From Halobaculum rubrum (GTDB taxonomy: Archaea > Halobacteriota > Halobacteria > Halobacteriales > Haloferacaceae), in assembly GCF_019880225.1 (NCBI RefSeq), contig NZ_CP082284.1, positions 1,426,001 through 1,490,000 of the forward strand: a stretch of DNA of 64,000 nt. The letters run 5' to 3'. Below are positions 26,367 through 35,641 of the stretch, piece after piece. Position numbers and translations under genes: made by a program. The first letter of the stretch is position 1. The number at the start of each line of letters is the position of its first letter. The notes under the pieces are model-generated. The model was not told the DNA's origin. It did no database searches and saw only the letters and a program-made list of their open reading frames with translations.

Positions 26367-26447
26367 CTCCGCCGACGTAGCGCCGCCGCGACCGGCCGAA
26401 CCGCCCGCTCAGCGGGTCGTTCTGAACAGCGGTAGCGAGGCGAAAGC

Positions 26448-26467
26448 CCACCCGTTCACGGGTGGGA
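26448..26467. mobile_element. Solitary IS200/IS605-type end hairpin
   Basis: CCCACCCGT-TC-ACGGGTGGG is a perfect 9-bp stem with two-base loop. It is flanked by GAAAG on one side and ATGAAG on the other, as at the ends of haloarchaeal IS200/IS605 (tnpB-carrying) elements. No transposase or TnpB gene is present, so this is a remnant or a solo end. A sister copy lies at 42120-42139. Confidence 0.5.
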
Positions 26468-26491
26468 TGAAGCCGACAACTGGGAACCTAT

Positions 26492-27508
26492 TCACTTCGC
26501 GTCCAGTTCTCGAAGCACGTCGCGGCCCGGAGCGATGAGCTCGTCGAGGTACGTCGCGAGCGCGCCCTTCGCGTCCGCGGGGTGAAGCTCGCCCGACTCC
26601 AGGTCCGCCGCCAGCGACTCGTAGTCGTCGTACTCGAGGTCGCCGCCGTACTCGTCGGGACGCTCGACGACGACCGTGTCGAAGCGCGGGAACACCGAGT
26701 ACTCGAAGATCTCGAGCACGGGGTTCTCGCGCTCGTTCCCCTCGTCGTCCGGCTCGGGGTCGCGCGTCGGCGGGCAGAACGCGCCGTTGATCTTCTCCTC
26801 GATGTCCTCGGTGGAGTCCTCCATCGAGATGGTCGTCCCCGACGAGGAGGACATCTTGCCGACGCCGGTGTCGAGGTCCGCGAGGATCGGCGTGTGCAGG
26901 CACGGCCGGGCCTCGTAATCGTGGTCGCTCTCGCCGTCCATCGCGGGAACCTGCTCGCGGTGGAGCATGTGGACCTTCCGCTGGTCGAGGCCGCCGACGG
27001 CGAGGTCGAGATCGAGGTAGACGATGTCCAGCGCCTGCATCAGCGGATACACCAGGTGGCTCACCTTCGCGGTGTCGCCGCTCTGGATCTCCGCCATCGC
27101 GCGCTGGGCGCGATTGAGCGTCGTCGACAGCTCCAGTTCGTGCGTGTCGAGGACGTACTCCTCGTCGAGCTGGAACTCCGAGCCGTAGACGAACTCCGTC
27201 GACTCGGCGTCGAGACCGTACGCGAGGAACTGGTCGCGCATGCGCTCGGCCGTCTCGCGGATCTCGGCGAACGTCCCCTTGTCGTTGAGGTACGCGTGTA
27301 CGTCCGCGAGGAGGACGACGACCTCGAAGCCCGCCTCCTGCAGATCGATGAGCTTGTTCGCCGTCAGCATGTGCCCGATGTGAAGGACGCCCGACGGCTC
27401 GTATCCGACGTACACCCGCTTGCCGTCCGGGTCCTCGGCCAGCGCGCGTACCTCCTCCTCGGTGACCACCTCGGTCGCGTTCCGGGTGATCAGATCGTGG
27501 GCATCCAT
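26492..27508 (-). CDS. tyrS: Tyrosyl-tRNA synthetase
   Basis: The 338-residue class I synthetase attaches tyrosine to tRNA-Tyr. Motifs HIGH (43-46) and KMSSS (218-222) are present, as is the archaeal-type YEPSGVLHIGHM context. Length fits the short archaeal/eukaryotic form. The ATG at 27508 (MDAHDLITRNATEVVTEEE) is the natural start. An Orc/Cdc6 gene follows upstream on the same strand with a 100-base gap. Confidence 0.96.
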   Translation of the reverse strand: MDAHDLITRNATEVVTEEEVRALAEDPDGKRVYVGYEPSGVLHIGHMLTANKLIDLQEAGFEVVVLLADVHAYLNDKGTFAEIRETAERMRDQFLAYGLDAESTEFVYGSEFQLDEEYVLDTHELELSTTLNRAQRAMAEIQSGDTAKVSHLVYPLMQALDIVYLDLDLAVGGLDQRKVHMLHREQVPAMDGESDHDYEARPCLHTPILADLDTGVGKMSSSSGTTISMEDSTEDIEEKINGAFCPPTRDPEPDDEGNERENPVLEIFEYSVFPRFDTVVVERPDEYGGDLEYDDYESLAADLESGELHPADAKGALATYLDELIAPGRDVLRELDAK

Positions 27509-27608
27509 ACCCGAGGGTGTCGCGTGGGCCGAGTATGTCTTTCGGATGTGTGTGAGCCGTTGCCCGGCGGTTCTCTCTCGACCGGCCGGCGGCTTCTCGC
27601 CCGCCGAA

Positions 27609-28739
27609 CTACCTCTCGATCCGCTCGAGCACCGCCTCGGGGTCGTACGCCAGCGAGATCGACCGCGAGCGCCCCCGCCCTTCGACCTCGGCGTACTCCG
27701 TCTCCACCAGCCCGAGCTGGTCCAGCTTGTTGACGATCTCCGAGTAGCGCGTGTAGCCCAGATCGGTCCGGTCGTGGAACGCCTCGTACACGGAGCCCGC
27801 CTGCTCGCCGTCGTGCTCGGCGAGCACCTCGACGAGCGCCGTCTCCGACTCCGAGAGTCCGCGGAGGCTGCGCGAGAGGTGGACGTACTTCGATTTGTCG
27901 TACGCCTCCTCGACGTCCTCGATGCTGATCGTCCGGGAGGCGCGCATCTCGGCGTTCAGCCCCGCCCGCCGAAGCAGGTCGATTCCGACACGGAGGTCGC
28001 CCGACTCGCCGGTCAGCTCCGCCACTCGGTCGAGCTCGGTGTCGCCGAGGACGCCGTCGTGGAAGCCCCGTTTCGCCCGTTCGCGGAGGATGTCGACCAC
28101 CTCCTCGACGTCGTACTTCGGGAAGAACACCTCCTCGGGACGGAACACCGACTGCACCCGCGAGTCCAACTCCTCGATGACCGACAGCGAGAGGTCCGAG
28201 GAGACGCAGATGACGCCCACCTTCGCGCCGGCGTGGGCCTCGTGGGCCCGCAACAGCGAGTACAGCGCGTCCGAGGCCTCGTTCTCGTAGAACAGGTAGT
28301 TCACGTCGTCGAGCGCGACGACGAGCACCTCGTCGTCCTCGACGAGCCGGTCAGCGATCTGGCCGAACAGCTTCTTGAACGAGATGCCCGACGAGGGCGG
28401 CTCGTAGTCGAAGATCCCCTCGAAGATGCGCGAGAACACCGCATACCGGGTCGAGTCGACCTGGCAGTTCACCCGAACCGTTCGCACGTCCGTCTGGGCG
28501 CCCAGCTCCGAGAACAGCTTCTGTACGGAGGTGGTCTTGCCGGTGCCCGGCGGCCCGCGGACGACGGTGTTGAGCGGGCGCGAGCCGCGTGCGGCCGGCC
28601 GGAGCGCGTACTTCAGCGACTCCAGTTGGCTCTCGCGGTGACGGAACGTTTCGGGGACGTAGTCGATCTCGAAGACGTGTTCGTCCCGGAAGACGGATTC
28701 GTCCCACGACAGCATCCCGTCCTCGGGGTCCCCGGCCAT
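27609..28739 (-). CDS. Orc1/Cdc6-family replication initiator-like AAA+ ATPase
   Basis: The 376-residue product has a Walker A motif GPPGTGKTT near residue 64, Walker B LVVALDDVNYL, and a C-terminal winged helix (ALVEVLAEHDGEQAGSVYEAF to the RSRSISLAYD end). Archaeal relatives bind origins and load MCM. This one is a divergent, shorter member with DD rather than DE in Walker B. The ATG at 28739 is used; an ATG at 28715 (MLSWDESVFRDE) is possible. No origin-box cluster was seen in the upstream region. Confidence 0.88.
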   Translation of the reverse strand: MAGDPEDGMLSWDESVFRDEHVFEIDYVPETFRHRESQLESLKYALRPAARGSRPLNTVVRGPPGTGKTTSVQKLFSELGAQTDVRTVRVNCQVDSTRYAVFSRIFEGIFDYEPPSSGISFKKLFGQIADRLVEDDEVLVVALDDVNYLFYENEASDALYSLLRAHEAHAGAKVGVICVSSDLSLSVIEELDSRVQSVFRPEEVFFPKYDVEEVVDILRERAKRGFHDGVLGDTELDRVAELTGESGDLRVGIDLLRRAGLNAEMRASRTISIEDVEEAYDKSKYVHLSRSLRGLSESETALVEVLAEHDGEQAGSVYEAFHDRTDLGYTRYSEIVNKLDQLGLVETEYAEVEGRGRSRSISLAYDPEAVLERIER

Positions 28740-29019
28740 GATACCGGACTCTCGCTCGTCCGATCACTTAATCGTTCCCCGGTGGCGGAGTGAAAGTGAA
28801 AACTCGTTCGAGACGCCACGCCCAGCGGATTACGCCCTGAATGTGGTTCAGTACCGCTCCGGTCGTCGACGCGGGGGATCGTCCGCTCTTCCCGGACCAC
28901 CCGGTACGCGATGAGATCGCAGTCTCCAGTCTCGTCGGGCGCTTTTGTCGGGTGAATCCGGCTTAATCCGGCGAACGCGTCGACCGGGTTAACGAGGGTA
29001 CCGATCGTGGGGGACGTCA
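28740..29019. other. 280-base divergent intergenic region
   Basis: It separates the Orc/Cdc6 gene and the HalX regulator gene. GTTAAC at about 28988 is a TATA-like box about 30 bases before the HalX start. I searched by eye for ORB-like inverted TTCCA/TGGAA motifs and long A/T tracts and saw none; no gene is visible. Confidence 0.5.
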
Positions 29020-29652
29020 ATGACCGATGAGCCCGTGGGGGACGAGAGAACAGCACTCCCGGCGCACGAGGACCGCCCGCACGTGCTCGTCGTCGACGAC
29101 GAGGCGGACGTCCGGGAACTGTACGCGGATCAACTCGCCGACGAGTACGACGTGTCGACGGCGGCGTCGGGGTCGGAGGCGCTCGACGTGCTCGACGACT
29201 CGGTCGAGGTGGTCCTGTTGGACCGGCGGATGCCCGGGCTACACGGCGACGACACGCTCGAGCGGATCCGTACGTCCGGCGTCGACGTACGCGTTGCGGC
29301 CGTCTCCGGCGTCAGCGTCGGTCTCGACGTGGTCGGACTTCCGGTCGACGCGTACCTCGAAAAGCCGGTCGACTCCGCCGACCTCCGGGACGCGGTCGAC
29401 CGGCTCGTCCGGGTCGCCCGGTACGACGACCGCGTCCGCCAGTACTTCGCTGTGATGCACAAACAGGTCGCGCTTGAGGCGGCCGACGTTCACCGGCCCG
29501 ACGACGAATACGGCGAGCTCGCCCGGCGTCGCGAGGCGCTGGAGTCGGGGATCGACGATCTGCACGCCCGGCTCGACCACGAGGATTACGAGTTCCTGTT
29601 TCGCGACCTCGGGAACGACGGACACGACTCTCCCGCCGATCTGTACGCCTGA
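29020..29652 (+). CDS. Response regulator with HalX C-terminal domain
   Basis: The 210-residue protein has a receiver domain (about residues 20-140). Phospho-acceptor Asp68 lies in VVLLDRRMPGL, the acidic pocket in VVDDEAD and the conserved Lys in YLEKPVD. The C-terminal 60 residues (from about YDDRVRQYFAVMHKQ) match the haloarchaeal HalX helical domain, whose output is unknown. It is likely the output of an unlinked kinase. The ATG at 29020 is used. Confidence 0.92.
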   Translation: MTDEPVGDERTALPAHEDRPHVLVVDDEADVRELYADQLADEYDVSTAASGSEALDVLDDSVEVVLLDRRMPGLHGDDTLERIRTSGVDVRVAAVSGVSVGLDVVGLPVDAYLEKPVDSADLRDAVDRLVRVARYDDRVRQYFAVMHKQVALEAADVHRPDDEYGELARRREALESGIDDLHARLDHEDYEFLFRDLGNDGHDSPADLYA

Positions 29653-29711
29653 CGCGTCCCACCACCACTCGATCCGCTCCCCCTCTCTCCTCTCGTCTCC
29701 TCCTCGCCTCC

Positions 29712-31730
29712 TCAGAACTTCTCCAGCAGCCCCTCGTAGAACGCGGGGTCGGCGTCCGCGCCGGACCCGGATCCGTCGGAGTCGCCGGCGCCGGCCTCCC
29801 GCGCCAGCTTCTCGACGATCAGCTCCGGCGTCGACCGCGCGAGGTGGTCCTTGCGCGGCGAGCGGTTCACCACCAGCTCGCCGTCCTCGAGCCCCACCGC
29901 CTCGATGCCGTCGACCGCGACGTCGACGGCGGCGGCCTCCCGGATCTGCCGCGCGAGGTGGGAGACGAACACGCCGGTTGCGCCCTGCTCGTCGAGGGCT
30001 TCGAGGATGCCCGCGATGATCTTCGCGGAGGCGCCCGGTTCGGTGATCGACTCCAACTCGTCTACGAGCACCAGCCGGCCGGACGCGCCCGACACGAGGT
30101 CGCCGAAGTCGCGCAGCGTCGACTCGAACGCGCCGGCGTCGAGCGTCCCCTGAGATTTCGCGTAGTAGTGCAGCTCCGAGACGCGGCCGACGCGCGCCGA
30201 CTCGGCCGGAACGGGCAGACCCATGTGCGCGAGCGTGACGATCAGCGCGACGAGATCGAGCGTCGAGGTCTTCCCGCCGGAGTTCACCCCCGACAGGAGC
30301 GTCACCCCCGAAACCGTGTAGTCGACGGGTTCGGCCTCCGTGAACGGTACGTCGAGCAGCGGGGAGCGGCCCCCCTCGATCGCGAACCAGGTCCCCTCGT
30401 CGTCGATCTCGGGGACGACGCAGTCGAAGTCGCGGGCGAAGCGCGCGACCGCCAGCTCCACGTCGAGCTCGAGGGCGTCGGCGACGAGCTCGTCGGCCGG
30501 CTCGCGCAGCGCCGCCAAGTCCTCCGCTAACCCCGATTTGAGCGCCGCCGCCCGCCGATCGCGGGCGGTCTTCAGCTCGGTCCGCAGGCGGTTCAGCGGC
30601 TCCTCGTTGTGCTCGGTCGGGAACGTTGGGTCGCCCGCGAAGATCCGCTCGGTGAACTCCGCCTCGCTCTCGTCCAGCCGGAGCGCGTCCGCGAGCTGCT
30701 CGCGCGCCCTCCGGATCGCCGCGTCGTACTCGTCGGCCAGCTCCCGCGAGAGCAGGCTGTCGACGCGGGCGCCCTGCTCGACCAGCGAGAGGAAGTCGGT
30801 CCCCTCGATGGTCACGTCCTGCTCGCGGATGGCGTCGCGAAGGTGGTCGTTGGCGACCGACTCCGCCGTCGAGACCGCGGCGTCGAGGTCGTCGACGGCG
30901 TCCGAGAGCCGATCCAGTTCCTCGTCGCCGCGGACGGTGCCGTCGTCGTCCAGCCGCGAGAGCGCGTCCCGCAGCGCCCCCGGATCGAGGGCGGGGTCGA
31001 TGCCGGCGGCCTCGTGCACGTCGAGCGCCGCCAACAGCTCCGCGCGGTTCTCCGCGAAGAACGCGAGCAGGCGCTCGGGGACGACCTCCTCGTGGCGGGA
31101 CTCGGGGTCGGTGATCACCCGGACGTCGCCCTCGACGTCGACGCCGGCGAACGCCTCGTCGACCGCGACGACGGTGGCGTACGACCGCGCGAGCTCCGCG
31201 AGGTCGCGGGCGTCCTCCACGACCTCGACTGAGAGCTCCGGAAACGCGTCCTTCACCGCGGCGTAGCGCTCGGCGTCGGCGGTCGCGAGCGCCCGCTCGC
31301 GAACCCGGAGCCCCCGCGGCTCGGTCGGCTGCTCGACGTTCTCCAAGGCGTCGAGGACCGCCTCATCGGGATCGCGCTCGACCGCCTCGGCGGCCCACTC
31401 GCGCACCTCCTCGATGCGCGAGGGCGTCGCGGAGGGGTATATCGTCCGCAGACGCTTCTCGGCGTAGTCGGTGACCGCCCGCTCCTGCAGGAGGCCGAGG
31501 GCGTCCTCGTACACCTCGCGGGCGCGGTCGGTCGCCAGCCAGCCGCCGGGGTCGTCGTGGCGCTCCCGGACGGCGCCGCGGGCGATGGCGGCCGCCCGGC
31601 CTTCGGTGAGGCCGCGGGCCCGGGCGAGCGTCGCCACGTCGCCGCGGCGCAGCGCCGCCTCCGCGTCCTCCAACTCCGCGAGGGCGTCGGCGGTCTTCTC
31701 GCCGACGCCCGGGACCGACGTGAACTCCAT
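29712..31730 (-). CDS. MutS-family ATPase (MutS2/MutS5-like) with N-terminal HhH
   Basis: The 672-residue protein begins with a helix-hairpin-helix segment (VPGVGEKTADALAEL) and ends with the MutS ABC-type ATPase: Walker A GVNSGGKTSTLDL, Walker B RLVLVDELESI, and the GATGVFVSHL switch strand. It lacks the N-terminal mismatch-recognition domain and the C-terminal Smr nuclease of bacterial MutS2. A role in recombination control or junction processing is inferred. The ATG at 31730 is the first before the HhH; the longer frame runs through a repeat tract. Confidence 0.87.
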   Translation of the reverse strand: MEFTSVPGVGEKTADALAELEDAEAALRRGDVATLARARGLTEGRAAAIARGAVRERHDDPGGWLATDRAREVYEDALGLLQERAVTDYAEKRLRTIYPSATPSRIEEVREWAAEAVERDPDEAVLDALENVEQPTEPRGLRVRERALATADAERYAAVKDAFPELSVEVVEDARDLAELARSYATVVAVDEAFAGVDVEGDVRVITDPESRHEEVVPERLLAFFAENRAELLAALDVHEAAGIDPALDPGALRDALSRLDDDGTVRGDEELDRLSDAVDDLDAAVSTAESVANDHLRDAIREQDVTIEGTDFLSLVEQGARVDSLLSRELADEYDAAIRRAREQLADALRLDESEAEFTERIFAGDPTFPTEHNEEPLNRLRTELKTARDRRAAALKSGLAEDLAALREPADELVADALELDVELAVARFARDFDCVVPEIDDEGTWFAIEGGRSPLLDVPFTEAEPVDYTVSGVTLLSGVNSGGKTSTLDLVALIVTLAHMGLPVPAESARVGRVSELHYYAKSQGTLDAGAFESTLRDFGDLVSGASGRLVLVDELESITEPGASAKIIAGILEALDEQGATGVFVSHLARQIREAAAVDVAVDGIEAVGLEDGELVVNRSPRKDHLARSTPELIVEKLAREAGAGDSDGSGSGADADPAFYEGLLEKF

Positions 31731-31785
31731 TCGACGCCCGGTAGCGCGGCGGGGGTCAAAACCGTGCCGGGGAATGCGCGGTTGA

Positions 31786-31930
31786 GGGAGCGAACGGAGT
31801 GAGCGACCGAGACCGCGAAAACGCGAACGGCGAGCGAAGCGAGCCGTGAGCGGGGCAAGGCCGAACAAAGCGACCCGCGAGCAGGGCGAGGTACGACCGG
31901 AGGGAGACCGCGAAAACGCGAGCGACGCGA
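31786..31930. repeat. Repeat tract between the MutS-like and larE genes
   Basis: Two direct copies of GAGACCGCGAAAACGCGA occur at 31809-31826 and 31904-31921. ACGGC-GAGCGAAGCGA-GCCGT at 31827-31847 is a small hairpin of the dispersed loop family. GAGCGAACGGAGTGAGCG lies at about 31790. No gene is seen. Confidence 0.65.
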
Positions 31931-31996
31931 ACACGGTCGTCCCGTTGTCCCGCCCCGTTCGGACGACTTTTGGGTCGTCACCTCCTCGTTCGGGGC

Positions 31997-32902
31997 ATGG
32001 ACGACGACGTGGCGGCGAAAGCGGCGGCCGCGCGCGAGTTTCTCGCCGAGCGCGACGGCGTGCTCGTCGCGTTCTCGGGCGGCGTGGACTCGTCGGTCGT
32101 CGCGGCGCTCGCGCGCGACGCCCTCGGCGACGACGCGGTCGCCTGCACCGCGAAAAGCGAGACGCTCCCGGCCGAGGAACTGGACGACGCGGCCCGCGTC
32201 GCCGACGACATCGGCATCGATCACGCGATCGTGGAGTTCTCCGAGCTGGACGACCCGGACTTCGTCGCCAACGGCGACGACCGCTGCTATCACTGCCGGA
32301 CGATGCGCCTCTCGCGGATGTACGAGGCCGCCACGGAGCGCGGCATCGGCACGGTCTGTGACGGCACGAACGCCTCCGACCCCGGGGAGGGGCACCGGCC
32401 GGGACTCGACGCCGTCGAGGAACTCGACGTGGTCTCCCCGCTCCTGCAGGCGGGCATCACGAAAGCGGAGGTCCGCCGGATCGCCGAGCACTACGACCTC
32501 GACGTGGCCGATAAGCCCTCGATGGCGTGTCTCTCCTCGCGCATCCCGACCGGGCTGGAGGTGACCGAGGAGCGCCTGACCCGCATCGAGAAAGCCGAGC
32601 GCCTGCTGCGCACGTGGGGATTCTCGCAGTTCCGTGTCCGCGACCACGACGGCCTCGCGCGCATCGAGGTCGGCGCCGACGAGTTGGAGACGGCGCTGAA
32701 CACGGACTTCGTCGCGGCCGCCCGCGACCACATGCTGGAGCTCGGCTTCGACCACGTCACGCTCGATCTCCAGGGGTACGAGACCGGAAGCGTTAGCCCC
32801 GGGAGCGAGGCGGACGCCGACGGCGAGGGAGAAAACGCCGTCAACCGCGACGGGGAGCCGGTCGTCGAGGACGTGTTCGCGCGCGAGTACCCGACCTCGT
32901 AG
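31997..32902 (+). CDS. larE: ATP-dependent sacrificial sulfur transferase LarE-like
   Basis: The 301-residue PP-loop enzyme (SGGVDSS, residues 27-33) belongs to LarE, which donates sulfur for the nickel-pincer cofactor. The Cys pair CYHC (97 and 100) and Cys178 in MACLSSRIPTG are the expected sulfur- or cluster-carrying cysteines; the double CxxC suggests a [4Fe-4S]-type LarE. No larB, larC or lactate racemase gene is nearby. The ATG at 31997 (MDDDVAAKAAAAREFL) follows a repeat tract. A basic PP-loop sulfurtransferase of another kind remains possible. Confidence 0.88.
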   Translation: MDDDVAAKAAAAREFLAERDGVLVAFSGGVDSSVVAALARDALGDDAVACTAKSETLPAEELDDAARVADDIGIDHAIVEFSELDDPDFVANGDDRCYHCRTMRLSRMYEAATERGIGTVCDGTNASDPGEGHRPGLDAVEELDVVSPLLQAGITKAEVRRIAEHYDLDVADKPSMACLSSRIPTGLEVTEERLTRIEKAERLLRTWGFSQFRVRDHDGLARIEVGADELETALNTDFVAAARDHMLELGFDHVTLDLQGYETGSVSPGSEADADGEGENAVNRDGEPVVEDVFAREYPTS

Positions 32903-32935
32903 GACCGCTGCCGATGCGAGCACCGCAGCTTCCGT

Positions 32936-33580
32936 TCAGTAGTTCTCCTGCGTCGTCGCTTCGGGAAGGAACGACGTGACGTTCTCGCGGACGAGTGCGC
33001 CGTCGCCGTCGCGTCCGACCCGGATCTCGTTGACCGCGCAGTTGCCCTGATCCTGATCGAGCACCGCGGCGACCACGTCGAGTCCCTTGATAGCACCCGT
33101 GACGGCGTACAGCGGACCGCCGTGGGCGATAACGGCGACGGTCTCGTCGGGGTCGAGCCCCGTCCGGAGGTCCACGAAGGCCGCCTCCACGCGTTTCCAC
33201 ATGTCGAGCAACGACTCGCCGCTCTCGGGGACCGTCTCGGCGGCCGCATACCCGATCTCCGAGAGGGTGTACTCGGGATACGTGCCGAACAGCTCGTCGT
33301 AGGTGAGTCCCTGCATCCGGCCGAAGTCGCGCTCGCGCCACCGGGCGTCGAACGTCGCCCCCGCGCCCGTCGGCCGCGAGACGGCGCGGGCGGTCTCAGC
33401 TGCCCGCTCCAGGTCGGAGGCGACGATCCGGTCGACGGCGTACTCGGCGTCGAGAAACGTCGCCAGCGCGGCCGCCTGTCCGCGACCGCGTTCGGTCAGG
33501 CTCGTGGGGGCCCAGCCCTGTACCCGTCGCTCGCGGTTCCAGGTGGTCTCGCCGTGGCGACACAGGAGGATCGTTCCCAT
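32936..33580 (-). CDS. Histidine phosphatase family (phosphoglycerate-mutase-like) protein
   Basis: The 214-residue protein has the RHGETTWN motif (His nucleophile) at residues 8-15, the second conserved arginine in SDLERAAET, and AHGGPL with the second His near 150. Most relatives are broad phosphatases; mutase activity cannot be assumed. The ATG at 33580 (MGTILLCRHGE) is the normal start. It converges with larE. Confidence 0.9.
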   Translation of the reverse strand: MGTILLCRHGETTWNRERRVQGWAPTSLTERGRGQAAALATFLDAEYAVDRIVASDLERAAETARAVSRPTGAGATFDARWRERDFGRMQGLTYDELFGTYPEYTLSEIGYAAAETVPESGESLLDMWKRVEAAFVDLRTGLDPDETVAVIAHGGPLYAVTGAIKGLDVVAAVLDQDQGNCAVNEIRVGRDGDGALVRENVTSFLPEATTQENY

Positions 33581-33743
33581 CGAACGTGGATGGACGGGGA
33601 GACGAGAAAAGACCGCCGGCGAGGGCCGACGCGCCGAGGTCCGCTCGTCGTCCGACTCCGTTCCCCCCACGTCCCGAGCGGCGACCGAGTCCGGTCGTGT
33701 CGTACTGCCATACCGTTATCCGGCTCGGTCGTCTAGCAGGCAT

Positions 33744-34076
33744 ATGGCCGATGACAAACAGGGACGAGAGGACCAGGCGGCCGACGAGGAGCAACGCCAA
33801 CGGGAGCGGGACATGAAGGAGGCGCGCACCAGGGCCGAAGAACCCGAACCCGTGGGCGACGATCCGGAAGACCAGTTGGGCGAACTCGACGACGTGCTCG
33901 AATCGCACGAGTACCCGGCGACGACCGACGAGTTGGTCGAGGAGTACGGCGAGTACGAGGTCGAAACGCAGGACGGGGTGCAGTCGCTCGGCGACGTGTT
34001 CGCGGGAACCGACGACCGGACGTACGGCTCCGCGGACGACGCGAAAACCCGTATCCTGGGACTGCTTCGTCGCTGA
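33744..34076 (+). CDS. DUF5789 family protein
   Basis: The 110-residue acidic protein is of the haloarchaeal DUF5789 type. The first 50 residues are a charged region, and the domain LESHEYPATTDELVEEYGEY...QSLGDVFAG follows. Function is unknown. The ATG at 33744 (MADDKQGREDQAADEE) follows a TTATCC box about 28 bases upstream. Confidence 0.82.
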   Translation: MADDKQGREDQAADEEQRQRERDMKEARTRAEEPEPVGDDPEDQLGELDDVLESHEYPATTDELVEEYGEYEVETQDGVQSLGDVFAGTDDRTYGSADDAKTRILGLLRR

Positions 34077-34143
34077 CGACCGCGTTCAGAACCTGTCGAG
34101 TACCGAGGGGAACACGTGTGGCTGACGGGAGCCGTCCCCGCGG

Positions 34144-35460
34144 CTAGTTCCCCGTCCAGCGCAACAGCGCGAGCGTCCCCTCGAACAGCGCGATCATGGT
34201 CGCGCCGACGATGATGGGTGCCATGCCGGTCGGATCCGGCGAGACGATGAACGCCAGCCCGACGAACGCCGACCAGAACAGTAGCCGGCGGTCCTCCATC
34301 CACTCGCGGGTCACCAGCCCCATCATGATAGCGAGCTGAATGAACAGCGGGATCTGGAAGACGATCGCCATGTAGCCCATCAACAGGAGGATGAGGTTGA
34401 ACGTCTCCCGGAGGCTGAACGCCAGCTCTGCGCTCCCTTCGGTGTAGCTGATGAAGTAGTCGAAGATGACCGGGAGCACGATGAAGTGTGCGAACGCGAC
34501 GCCGATGACCCCGAGGATCAGGCTCGTCGGCACCGCCGCGAGGTAGTAGCGCCGCTCGTGTGGGTACAGGCCGGGACGCATGAAGCGGTACGTCTCGTAG
34601 ACGAACACCGGCAGTCCCACGAGCAGTCCCGCGAGCGACGCCACCTTCAGCTTCGTGAGCAGGAACTCCAGCGGGCCGTACACGCGGGGTTGGTTCTGTT
34701 CGAACCCGACGTGGGAATCCCACAGGAACTCGATGATCTGCTCGGCGCTCGGGACCGTCGGCGAGACGGTGCCGATCAGCAGCACCACGACCACGACGAC
34801 GCCGGCGATCCCGAACACGATGCCGAGGCGGCGCATCATCTCCTCGATGTGCTCGGCCAGCGGCATCTCCTGGTCGGTGTCCGGGCCGTCACTCTCGCCG
34901 CCGAGCGCGCCGACGCCCTTGTTCACCGCCTCCATTCCTTTCTGGGCCGCGGTCATGGCGCCGCCGCCGTTTGCGGCCGGCTGTCCGCTCTCGCCGGAGC
35001 GCTCGCCGGCGACCGCGTCGGGAACCGGCTGTGAGTCGTCGATCTCCGGCGCGTCGCCGGCGATCGGGGTCGGCTCGTTCGGGGCTCGTTCGGGGTCGTC
35101 GTCCTCGCCGTCGCTGTCGGACTCTCCGCCGGCGTTGCTGCCGCCAACGTCACCGCTCTCGCTGTCACCGCTGTCGTCGTCGCGCCCGCCGCTGTCGTCG
35201 CCGTCGTCGTTGTCTCCATCGCCGCCAGCGACGGCATCGCTGCTGTCTCCGTCGCTCGCGTCGGAGTCGGCGCTGTTCGCCGGCTCGTCCGATTCGCTGG
35301 GAGCATCGTTCCCGTCGGCATCCTCGGGGGGGCTGCGACGGTCGATCTCCAGTTCCTCGTCGGCGGACTCGGACGCCTCATCGGACTCGCCAGTCTCGGC
35401 GTCGCGGTCGCCGTCGGTCTCGGCCGACGGCTCCTCTGGCGGATCCGAGTCCGCAGTCAT
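34144..35460 (-). CDS. tatC: Twin-arginine translocase subunit TatC (TatCo-like) with long acidic N-terminus
   Basis: TatC recognises twin-arginine signal peptides at the membrane; Tat is the main export route in haloarchaea. About 200 N-terminal residues form an Asp/Ser/Glu-rich, probably disordered tail. Six helices follow, starting MPLAEHIEEMMRRLGIVFGI and with the typical YRFMRPGLYPHERRYY and IFDYFISYTEG motifs. The length of the core is a single TatC. The ATG at 35460 is used. It is divergent from the double TatC gene across 181 bases. Which of the haloarchaeal TatC classes this is follows from that pairing. Confidence 0.93.
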   Translation of the reverse strand: MTADSDPPEEPSAETDGDRDAETGESDEASESADEELEIDRRSPPEDADGNDAPSESDEPANSADSDASDGDSSDAVAGGDGDNDDGDDSGGRDDDSGDSESGDVGGSNAGGESDSDGEDDDPERAPNEPTPIAGDAPEIDDSQPVPDAVAGERSGESGQPAANGGGAMTAAQKGMEAVNKGVGALGGESDGPDTDQEMPLAEHIEEMMRRLGIVFGIAGVVVVVVLLIGTVSPTVPSAEQIIEFLWDSHVGFEQNQPRVYGPLEFLLTKLKVASLAGLLVGLPVFVYETYRFMRPGLYPHERRYYLAAVPTSLILGVIGVAFAHFIVLPVIFDYFISYTEGSAELAFSLRETFNLILLLMGYMAIVFQIPLFIQLAIMMGLVTREWMEDRRLLFWSAFVGLAFIVSPDPTGMAPIIVGATMIALFEGTLALLRWTGN

Positions 35461-35641
35461 GGGTGGGGTTCGCCCCCGATCCGTTATAGGCCTTTTCTGA
35501 TGGCGCCATCGGACCCGTCCGCGGTCGCTCGCCCGACGGGCCGTCGACCCGGCGGGGCGACGAACCGCGGCCGCAGTTCTCGTCGTCGCCACGACGCGTC
35601 TCTTGAAAAGGTTGATAACCGGCAAGTCGCTCTCATGCGGT

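Noticed and set aside
28740-29019. Possible replication origin beside the Orc/Cdc6-like gene
   Set aside because: No ORB-type inverted elements or A/T-rich unwinding tract was seen, and the gene belongs to the divergent short type.
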